Positions 51,944 through 63,900 of a DNA stretch of 64,000 nt are shown in pieces. The first letter of the stretch is position 1, and each line of letters begins with the position of its first letter. The DNA comes from Desulfopila sp. IMCC35008. GTDB lineage: Bacteria; Desulfobacterota; Desulfobulbia; Desulfobulbales; Desulfocapsaceae. A model generated the notes under the pieces. That model did no database searches and was not told the origin of the DNA. It worked only from the letters and a program-made list of their open reading frames with translations. The translations under genes and the position numbers were made by a program. The stretch covers positions 4,180,501 to 4,244,500 of the forward strand of contig NZ_CP050700.1 in assembly GCF_010646885.2 (NCBI RefSeq), read 5' to 3'.

Positions 51944-54900
51944 CTATTCAATCAAATTCAGATGTCCAACATCAGGATTAAAAAAATGTACAAACTCATT
52001 CTCAGTTACTTCAACCCCTTCCTTCCTAAGTACTTGAGCATCAACTCTTATTCGGCCAGCGCCGCCTTGACCACCATACGTGTTATAACCAATATTAGCG
52101 CCACCACCGCCACCAATAGCCGTAACGGTTCCATTATTTTCGACTGCCTGCCCAACTAGCCAGATAGCTCCGCCGGAACCGCCACCACCACTGGCACCAT
52201 AGTGATGAGTAGTGCTTTGATATATTCCACTTCCACCAGCACCACCATCAGCAGCTACGATGCCTGTAGCACTAATAGCCAACGTGCCAAAAGCTTCCAC
52301 ATACACAGCACCACCACCCGCACCGCCACCACCGCCATTTGCTCCTAACTTGACCGGGTCTGTAACGTAGGACACAGACGTACCGCTTCCACCACCACCA
52401 CCGGAACCACCCGTGAAGTCAAATAACGAAGCTCCACCATAAGTAATCCCTGCTGCTCCCCTATTCGCTGAACAACTCCCATTATACAGCCCGCCCTGTA
52501 AGCCAGAATAACCATATCCAGCACCTCCTCCAGTGAGACCAGTTACATTCGTCCCACATAGCTTGCCGCCGCCACCAGCGCCAGGACCAAAACCATTACC
52601 GGCATCTCCAAGGAGTCCACCATAGCCTCCCCCACTACCACCAGCAACTCCATAACCGCCTGGAACATTCAGGAAAATCGAGTCCTCACCACCAAGACCA
52701 TCACTTCCTCGAACGCTGATGGTTCCCTCGATATTGACATCACCAGTGGATATTAATCGTAGTGGCTTTTGCCCAATCCCTCTGATTACAGTCCCGGGAG
52801 CAACATAGATAGAGGTATAAATGTTTGTGCCAGACAAAACCAATTCACTTATGCCGGTAGTATTTAATACGTTTTCCTGGTCTACAGTAACCGGGTTACC
52901 ATCAGTGTTATCATCAAACCCATCGCCATCTGAGTCCACCAGCAACGGATCTGTCTCGCCAGCATCTACAACACCATTTCGGTTAGCATCTTCGGCCCCA
53001 TCCGGTAACCCGTCACCGTCGGTGTCGGTGATCAGTGGATCCGTACCCAGCTGTAATTCTATCTCCGTTACAAGACCGTCATTATCTAGGTCTGCACCAC
53101 GATCATCCAGGAACGGATCAAGTCCAAGACTGACCTCCTCACCGTTACTCCATCCGTCACTATCAAAATCAGTAGTATTATCAGGAACCAGCGGATCAAG
53201 ACCGAACTCGACTTCCAGGCCATCAAGCATTCCGTCACCATCAGTGTCGGCCTGGTACATGTCGGTCCCTATCTCAAGTTCCTGATCATTCAGAAGACCA
53301 TCACGGTCATGATCTCCAAGTCCAAAATAACCAACTAGTGGAGCAGTCACCCTGGCAAACAGAAATTCATCTTCATCAACGTCAACACCTTTAATACGGA
53401 GCCGTGGCGCATCTATCCTGATTCGGCCGACACCTCCAGGGCCACCTGAGATCATTGAATTCGAACTATTTATGACACTTTCTCCACCAAGCCCCCCTAA
53501 AGCCGTAATTCCACCTCCGTTAAATTCCAGAACGTTGGCGGCAATCCAGATCGCACCTCCGGAACCACCGCCTCCGCTACCGCCATAGCCACCTATGGTG
53601 TCATACACTCCACTGCCACCATAACCGCCATCAGCCCTTACACCACCATTTTCACCAATTAGAAGCCCTCCGGATGCATGTATGTAGACAGCACCGCCAC
53701 CACCGCCGCCACCGCCGCCGTTGGCTCCCAAATCATCTCCTGCCACATCATAGTAACCGGCACTGCCGCCACCACCACCACCGGAACCACCAATGAAATC
53801 GAAAAGGATGGCAGAGCCATAAACAGTTCCTCCTGTTCCTCCATACGTAGTATTGGAAGAGAATGTACAAAAACCATGCACTCCCGGGGTACCGTAACCA
53901 GCACCTCCACCGGTTGTTCCGTTCGCATAACCACTCACCCTGAGACCGCCACCACCGGATCCAGGACCTCGACCTGCATAACCGTTACTCAACAGACCAC
54001 CACGACCACCAGCGCCGCCTCCGGCTATTCCTGTACCTCCAGGTGTATTAACGAAAACAGCAGTGTTGTCAGCATTCTTGCCAGTACCACCAGTCACATC
54101 AACAAATCCTTCAAGAACGATATCACCCATGGAGATCAGCTGTAGCGGCTCATCACCACTGCCGCGGATGGTCGTTTCCGGAGCAACGTAGATCGAGGTA
54201 TAAGTATGGGTACCGGAGAGCACGAGCTCACTCACTCCGGTTGTATCGAGAATGTTGTCCTGGTCTGCGACTAGCGGATTGCTGTCTGAACCGTCCGCAA
54301 TACCGTCACCGTCACTATCGGAAAGTAGCGGATCGGTCTCGTCGACATCAACAATACCGTTCTGGTTGGCATCTTCCGCTCCATCAAGAAGACCATCTCC
54401 ATCCGTATCAGCCACCAGCGGATCGGTTCCTAATTGTAACTCTGTCTCCGTTACAAGACCGTCATTATCGAGATCCGCACCACGGTCGTCGCGGAATGGA
54501 TCTGTCCCAAGCGCCAACTCGTCAAAATTACTTACACCATCATTATCCGGGTCTTCCAAGCTGTCGTCAACCAGAGGATTGAGGTTCGCTTCTGCCTCAT
54601 CACCATCATCTATACCGTCACCATCGGTGTCGGAAACAAGCATATCGGTCCCAAGTTCGAACTCCTCTTCGTTGGTCAGTCCATCCTGGTCATAGTCTGT
54701 CAGGGCAAAATAGCCAACTGATGGGCTCGAGCTCTGACCAAAAGTACTCTCATCTACTTCAACACCATTTATGCGTAGGACAGGGGCATCAATCCTGATC
54801 CGCCCGACACCGCCCTTACCGCCATTGAGGTTATAATAACTATAGTAGTTGGGGCCACCAAGGCCACCTAACGCACTTAGTGTTCCATTATTCTCTATGG

Positions 54901-57900
54901 TTAAAGCTGCTAACCAGATAGCACCACCGGAACCACCTCCACCACTGGCACCGTAATTACTACTACCTAACACACCACTACCACCAGAACCACCATCGGC
55001 GACTATGCCTCCGGCTGAGCCAATTGACAAGGTGCCTAACGCTTCGATATAGACAGCACCGCCACCGCCGCCTCCGCCGCCGCCATGGGAACCATAGGAC
55101 ACTTCAGGGACGTAGCTGGTCTGAGCACTGCTGCCTCCGCCACCACCAGAACCACCCATGAAGTCAACCAACCGGGAAGAACCATAAACTCTGCCCCCGC
55201 TACCTCGATAGTCTGTACTATATGATCCACCTTGGAGACCAGGTGAACTATAACCGGCACCACCTCCAGTTGCTGCCACAGTTCGGCTTGGGTAAACACC
55301 GCCACCACCGCCACCGGGACCGGTACCAGCCGAACCCGAACCAAGGATACCACCGCTTCCACCGGATCCACCGCCAGCTATGCCTCGACCACCAAACGCA
55401 TTGATTATATATGTATTCTGGGCGCCTGAACCTGCCTTACCGCTGACATCAATGATACCCTCAATTGAAATATCACCCATAGAGAGCAGCTGCAGCGGCT
55501 CATCACCACTGCCGCGGATGGTCGTTTCCGGGGCAACGTAGATCGAGGTATAGGTATGAGTACCGGAGAGCACGAGCTCACTCACTCCGGTTGTATCGAG
55601 AATGTTGTCCTGGTCCGCTATCAGTGGATTGCCATCTGAACCGTCCGCAATGCCGTCACCGTCACTATCGGAAAGCAACGGATCTGTCTCATCGGCCTCT
55701 GTAATACCATTCTGGTTCGCATCTTCCACGCCATCAAGTAGACCGTCACCATCGGTATCGGCCACCAGCGGATCGGTACCTAATTGCAACTCGGTCTCCG
55801 TTACAAGACCATCATTATCAAGGTCTGCACCACGATCATCACGGAACGGATCGGTGCCAAGTGCCAACTCGTCAAGATTACTTACACCATCATCATCCGG
55901 ATCTTCACCAGCATCATCGATAAGAGGATCAAACCCAGTTTCAACCTCATCACCGTCATCCATGCCGTCTCCATCACTATCAGAGACAAACAGATCTGTC
56001 CCAAATTCGAATTCCTCTTCGTTGATCAGCCCATCTTGGTCGTAGTCTGCCAGGGCAAAATAGCCAACTCCAGGATAGAAGTTTTGTACAAACTCATTCT
56101 CAGTTACTTCAACCCCTTCCTTCCTAAGTACTTGAGCATCAACTCTTATTCGGCCAGCGCCGCCTTGACCACCATACGTGTTATAACCAATATTAGCGCC
56201 ACCACCGCCACCAATAGCCGTAACGGTTCCATTATTTTCGACTGCCTGCCCAACTAGCCAGATAGCTCCGCCGGAACCGCCACCACCACTGGCACCATAG
56301 TGATGAGTAGTGCCTTGATATATTCCACTTCCACCAGCACCACCATCAGCAGCTACGATGCCTGTAGCACTAATAGCCAACGTGCCAAAAGCTTCCACAT
56401 ACACAGCACCACCACCCGCACCGCCACCACCGCCATTTGCTCCTAACTTGACCGGGTCTGTAACGTAGGACACAGACGTACCGCTTCCACCACCACCACC
56501 GGAACCACCCGTGAAGTCAAATAACGAAGCTCCACCATAAGTAATCCCTGCTGCTCCCCTATTCGCTGAACAACTCCCATTATACAGCCCGCCCTGTAAG
56601 CCAGAATAACCATATCCAGCACCTCCTCCAGTGAGACCAGTTACATTCGTCCCACATAGCTTGCCGCCGCCACCAGCGCCAGGACCAAAACCATTACCGG
56701 CATCTCCAAGGAGTCCACCATAGCCTCCCCCACTACCACCAGCAACTCCATAACCGCCTGGAACATTCAGGAAAATCGAGTCCTCACCACCAAGACCATC
56801 ACTTCCTCGAACGCTGATGGTTCCCTCGATATTGACATCACCAGTGGATATTAATCGTAGTGGCTTTTGCCCAATCCCTCTGATTACAGTCCCGGGAGCA
56901 ACATAGATAGAGGTATAAATGTTTGTGCCAGACAAAACCAATTCACTTATGCCGGTAGTATTTAATACGTTTTCCTGGTCTACAGTAACCGGGTTACCAT
57001 CAGTGTTATCATCAAACCCATCGCCATCTGAGTCCACCAGCAACGGATCTGTCTCGCCAGCATCTACAACACCATTTCGGTTAGCATCTTCGGCCCCATC
57101 CGGTAACCCGTCACCGTCGGTGTCGGTGATCAGTGGATCCGTACCCAGCTGTAATTCTATCTCCGTTACAAGACCGTCATTATCTAGGTCTGCACCACGA
57201 TCATCCAGGAACGGATCAAGTCCAAGACTGACCTCCTCACCGTTACTCCATCCGTCACTATCAAAATCAGTAGTATTATCAGGAACCAGCGGATCAAGAC
57301 CGAACTCGACTTCCAGGCCATCAAGCATTCCGTCACCATCAGTGTCGGCCTGGTACATGTCGGTCCCTATCTCAAGTTCCTGATCATTCAGAAGACCATC
57401 ACGGTCATGATCTCCAAGTCCAAAATAACCAACTAGTGGAGCAGTCACCCTGGCAAACAGAAATTCATCTTCATCAACGTCAACACCTTTAATACGGAGC
57501 CGTGGCGCATCTATCCTGATTCGGCCGACACCTCCAGGGCCACCTGAGATCATTGAATTCGAACTATTTATGACACTTTCTCCACCAAGCCCCCCTAAAG
57601 CCGTAATTCCACCTCCGTTAAATTCCAGAACGTTGGCGGCAATCCAGATCGCACCTCCGGAACCACCGCCTCCGCTACCGCCATAGCCACCTATGGTGTC
57701 ATACACTCCACTGCCACCATAACCGCCATCAGCCCTTACACCACCATTTTCACCAATTAGAAGCCCTCCGGATGCATGTATGTAGACAGCACCGCCACCA
57801 CCGCCGCCACCGCCGCCGTTGGCTCCCAAATCATCTCCTGCCACATCATAGTAACCGGCACTGCCGCCACCACCACCACCGGAACCACCAATGAAATCGA

Positions 57901-60900
57901 AAAGGATGGCAGAGCCATAAACAGTTCCTCCTGTTCCTCCATACGTAGTATTGGAAGAGAATGTACAAAAACCATGCACTCCCGGGGTACCGTAACCAGC
58001 ACCTCCACCGGTTGTTCCGTTCGCATAACCACTCACCCTGAGACCGCCACCACCGGATCCAGGACCTCGACCTGCATAACCGTTACTCAACAGACCACCA
58101 CGACCACCAGCGCCGCCTCCGGCTATTCCTGTACCTCCAGGTGTATTAACGAAAACAGCAGTGTTGTCAGCATTCTTGCCAGTACCACCAGTCACATCAA
58201 CAAATCCTTCAAGAACGATATCACCCATGGAGATCAGCTGTAGCGGCTCATCACCACTGCCGCGGATGGTCGTTTCCGGAGCAACGTAGATCGAGGTATA
58301 AGTATGGGTACCGGAGAGCACGAGCTCACTCACTCCGGTTGTATCGAGAATGTTGTCCTGGTCTGCGACTAGCGGATTGCTGTCTGAACCGTCCGCAATA
58401 CCGTCACCGTCACTATCGGAAAGTAGCGGATCGGTCTCGTCGACATCAACAATACCGTTCTGGTTGGCATCTTCCGCTCCATCAAGAAGACCATCTCCAT
58501 CCGTATCAGCCACCAGCGGATCGGTTCCTAATTGTAACTCTGTCTCCGTTACAAGACCGTCATTATCGAGATCCGCACCACGGTCGTCGCGGAATGGATC
58601 TGTCCCAAGCGCCAACTCGTCAAAATTACTTACACCATCATTATCCGGGTCTTCCAAGCTGTCGTCAACCAGAGGATTGAGGTTCGCTTCTGCCTCATCA
58701 CCATCATCTATACCGTCACCATCGGTGTCGGAAACAAGCATATCGGTCCCAAGTTCGAACTCCTCTTCGTTGGTCAGTCCATCCTGGTCATAGTCTGTCA
58801 GGGCAAAATAGCCAACTGATGGGCTCGAGCTCTGACCAAAAGTACTCTCATCTACTTCAACACCATTTATGCGTAGGACAGGGGCATCAATCCTGATCCG
58901 CCCGACACCTCCCTGACCTCCATTCAGACGGTAAGTGCTGTAGTAGTTAGGACCACCAGCTCCACCAACCGCACTTAGTGTACCATTATTCTCAAGCACA
59001 GAAGCAACAAGCCAGATCGCGCCACCGGAACCGCCACCACCACTGGCACCGTAATTACTACTACCTAACACACCACTACCACCAGAACCACCATCGGTGA
59101 CTATGCCTCCGGCTGAGCCAATTGACAAGGTGCCTAACGCCTCAATATAGACCGCACCGCCACCGGCTCCACCACCGCCCCCATGGGAACCGTAGGATAC
59201 TTCAGGTACGTAGCTGCTCCTGGCACTGCTGCCGCCACCACCACCGGAACCGCCCGTAAAATCAACCAGACGGGTAGATCCATAAACAATGCCGGCACTC
59301 CCTCTAGATAAAGGATCTGCCGTCCAATAATATCCGCCCTGTAAACCGGGTGAACCGTATCCGGCACCACCACCAGTCATTCCCTGGGACCGGTTATCAA
59401 ACCATGGACCGCCTCCACCGAAGCCAGAACCGACTCCTGCAGAACCCGCACTAAGGATACCCCCGCTTCCACCGCTACCGCCGCCAGCTATGCCTCGACC
59501 ACCAAACGCATTGATTATATATGTGTTCTGAGCGTCTGAACCTGCCTTACCGCTGACATCGATGATACCCTCAATTGAAATATCACCCATAGAGATCAGC
59601 TGCAGCGGCTCATCACCACTGCCGCGGATGGTCGTCTCCGGGGCAACGTAAATTGAAGTGTAGGTATGGGTTCCGGAAAGCACGAGCTCACTCACTCCGG
59701 TTGTATCGAGAATGTTGTCCTGGTCTGCGACTAGCGGATTGCTGTCTGAACCGTCCGCAATACCGTCACCGTCACTATCGGAAAGCAACGGATCGGTCTC
59801 GTCGGCATCTGTAATACCATTCTGGTTCGCATCTTCCACACCATCAAGTAGACCATCTCCATCCGTATCGGCCACCAGCGGATCGGTACCTAATTGCAGC
59901 TCGGTTTCCGTTACAAGACCGTCATTATCAAGGTCCGCACCACGGTCGTCGCGGAATGGATCTGTCCCAAGGGCTAACTCATCAACGTTGCTTACACCAT
60001 CGTTATCGGAATCTTCAGCAGCATCGTCAACCAGAGGATCCAGACCATATTCCACTTCATCACCGTCATCCATGCCGTCTCCATCGCTATCGGAAACTAG
60101 CATATCCGTACCAAAGGCTGACTCCTCTTCGTTGGTCAGCCCATCCTGGTCGTAGTCTGACAGGGCAAAATAGCCGACTGATGGGCTCGAGCTCTGACCG
60201 AAGGTACTCTCATCAACTTCAACTCCGTTTATGCGCAACACAGAAGCATCCACCCTGATCCGGCCGACACCTCCCTGACCTCCATTCAGACGGTAAGTGC
60301 TGTAGTAGTTAGGACCACCAGCTCCACCAACCGCACTTAGTGTACCATTATTCTCAAGCACAGAAGCAACAAGCCAGATCGCGCCACCGGAACCGCCACC
60401 ACCACTGGCACCGTAATTACTACTACCTAACACACCACTACCACCAGAACCACCATCGGTGACTATGCCTCCGGCTGAGCCAATTGACAAGGTGCCTAAC
60501 GCCTCAATATAGACCGCACCGCCACCGGCTCCACCACCGCCCCCATGGGAACCGTAGGATACTTCAGGTACGTAGCTGCTCCTGGCACTGCTGCCGCCAC
60601 CACCACCGGAACCGCCCGTAAAATCAACCAGACGGGTAGATCCATAAACAATGCCGGCACTCCCTCTAGATAAAGGATCTGCCGTCCAATAATATCCGCC
60701 CTGTAAACCGGGTGAACCGTATCCGGCACCACCACCAGTCATTCCCTGGGACCGGTTATCAAACCATGGACCGCCTCCACCGAAGCCAGAACCGACTCCT
60801 GCAGAACCCGCACTAAGGATACCCCCGCTTCCACCGCTACCGCCGCCAGCTATGCCTCGACCACCAAACGCATTGATTATATATGTGTTCTGAGCGTCTG

Positions 60901-63900
60901 AACCTGCCTTACCGCTGACATCGATGATACCCTCAATTGAAATATCACCCATAGAGATCAGCTGCAGCGGCTCATCACCACTGCCGCGGATGGTCGTCTC
61001 CGGGGCAACGTAAATTGAAGTGTAGGTATGGGTTCCGGAAAGCACGAGCTCACTCACTCCGGTTGTATCGAGAATGTTGTCCTGGTCTGCGACTAGCGGA
61101 TTGCTGTCTGAACCGTCCGCAATACCGTCACCGTCACTATCGGAAAGCAACGGATCGGTCTCGTCGGCATCTGTAATACCATTCTGGTTCGCATCTTCCA
61201 CACCATCAAGTAGACCATCTCCATCCGTATCGGCCACCAGCGGATCGGTACCTAATTGCAGCTCGGTTTCCGTTACAAGACCGTCATTATCAAGGTCCGC
61301 ACCACGGTCGTCGCGGAATGGATCTGTCCCAAGGGCTAACTCATCAACGTTGCTTACACCATCGTTATCGGAATCTTCAGCAGCATCGTCAACCAGAGGA
61401 TCCAGACCATATTCCACTTCATCACCGTCATCCATGCCGTCTCCATCGCTATCGGAAACTAGCATATCCGTACCAAAGGCTGACTCCTCTTCGTTGGTCA
61501 GCCCATCCTGGTCGTAGTCTGACAGGGCAAAATAGCCGACTGATGGGCTCGAGCTCTGACCGAAGGTACTCTCATCAACTTCAACTCCGTTTATGCGCAA
61601 CACAGAAGCATCCACCCTGATCCGGCCGACACCTCCCTGACCTCCATTCAGACGGTAAGTGCTGTAGTAGTTAGGACCACCAGCTCCACCAACCGCACTT
61701 AGTGTACCATTATTCTCAAGCACAGAAGCAACAAGCCAGATCGCGCCACCGGAACCGCCACCACCACTGGCACCGTAATTACTACTACCTAACACACCAC
61801 TACCACCAGAACCACCATCGGTGACTATGCCTCCGGCTGAGCCAATTGACAAGGTGCCTAACGCCTCAATATAGACCGCACCGCCACCGGCTCCACCACC
61901 GCCCCCATGGGAACCGTAGGATACTTCAGGTACGTAGCTGCTCCTGGCACTGCTGCCGCCACCACCACCGGAACCGCCCGTAAAATCAACCAGACGGGTA
62001 GATCCATAAACAATGCCGGCACTCCCTCTAGATAAAGGATCTGCCGTCCAATAATATCCGCCCTGTAAACCGGGTGAACCGTATCCGGCACCACCACCAG
62101 TCATTCCCTGGGACCGGTTATCAAACCATGGACCGCCTCCACCGAAGCCAGAACCGACTCCTGCAGAACCCGCACCGAGAATACCACCGCTACCACCGGA
62201 ACCACCGCCAGCTACGCCTTCACCACCAAACGCGTTTTCAGTAGATGTATTAACAGCATCGGCACCATCACCACCAGCCACATCGATAATCCCTTCAACG
62301 TCAATGTCTCCAGCAGAGATCAACAGCAACGGCTCATCACCACTGCCACGTATGGTCGTTTCCGGGGCAATATAAATTGAGGTGTAAACATTAATACCCG
62401 ACAACTCTAATTCACTTATCCCTGTCGTGTCCAAAGCAGTATTCTTATCAAACGGGTCTGCCCCCAATTCCAGCTCTTCGATATTCGTGAGTCCATCCTG
62501 ATCTGGGTCGTCATCTGCATCTTTTACCAGCGGATCCAATCCCCAGTGAACCTCAACAGCATCGGACATGCCGTCTCCGTCAGAGTCGTCGCTATTAGGA
62601 TCAGATTCTCCTGGATCAATTATTCCATCTTGATTTTTATCCTCCTCAATATCACTTAGGCCGTCACCATCTGTATCCGCTTGCAGTGGATCAGTGTGAG
62701 TGATCGAAATTTCAATGAAATCAGATATGCCGTCATTATCGGAATCGGTAATTAACGGGTCTGTTCCATGAACATTGACCTCTTCCCCATCACTTAATCC
62801 ATCAGAGTCTGTATCTCCAACAAGATAGTCTGTTAAATAGATCAGCCTCTCTTCTTTATCGCTTAAGCCATCATTGTCCGAATCGTCACAAGCATCACCT
62901 AATCCATCGTTGTCGATATCATATTGTTCACCATTAATGACATCCGGGCAATTATCGCAGATATCACCATGTCCATCATTTTTATATCCACATTCGAGTA
63001 CTAAGGCCTGGCCGTCGACATTCAGAATTTGTGCATAAAAGCCCCAATTCCCTCCCCCATCGGTCACTTTAATCAAAAGGCGATTGGCTCCTTTTACCAA
63101 ATGAGCTGCAATCACATTCTGGCCGGGGACTGGTTCCCTACAGGTATTTTCAACCAGTATCTCAACCCCATTAAGCCATACCTGTACACCGTCGCCACTT
63201 CCCAAAAGCAATTGTACATCCGTAGCATTCTCTGCATAAACGTCTGTGTAGGCATAGCTAACCACCTGCTCATTAGGCACAAATAGAGAATCAAAATCGA
63301 TATAGGAACTATCACTTTCATATTCATGCCAGGTTTTCCCCTCGACCGTACCACCCGCAAATGGTGCTGCGTTCTTTTCGTTTATATATTCGACTGCGCT
63401 ACCACAACCTTCCGCAGCAAAAGGCCCAAGTATAAGCCAATTTTTCATATAGCCTTCAACATCTGTTGTATAAACAGATCCCTGAAGGTCAGAATCGGTT
63501 TGGTCAGGATTTATATCTGTTGGGCAGTTATCAGCCAGATCATTGACTCCATCTCCATCGGTGTCAGTAATAACAGGATTACTTCCATTCACTAACTCAT
63601 CAGCATCATGCAATCCGTCATTATCTGAATCCATGGAATTCGGGTCTGTTCCATGGACCTGAACCTCATCACCATCGTGCAGTCCGTCACCATCAGAATC
63701 CGGATCAAAGGGATCGGTTTGATAGGTGTTAACCTCTTCATCATCTGACAATCCATCGTTGTCAGTATCTTGTGCCAAAACACTGAATTGAATCAAAGCT
63801 TCGTCAGAGTAAAGGTGCCCATCGTTAACATCAAAAATTAGTGAGTCTTCCCCTGAGTATCCAGGTTCTGCGATATAAACGACTCGCTTTTGCTCATCAA

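Noticed and set aside
52821..61620. Plus-strand Ser/Pro/Thr-rich frames of 100-157 codons recurring through the giant gene
   Set aside because: They are antisense shadows of the minus-strand repeats, share the same periodicity, and have no ribosome binding sites.
58901..62176. Tandem repeats as CRISPR or transposon arrays
   Set aside because: The 1,362-bp units are fully coding, in frame and contiguous, with no spacers or terminal inverted repeats.
63796..63796. TTG at 63796 as the start of the giant gene
   Set aside because: The frame stays open to the window edge and encodes a recognisable Ig/cadherin-like domain upstream, so the real start is outside.
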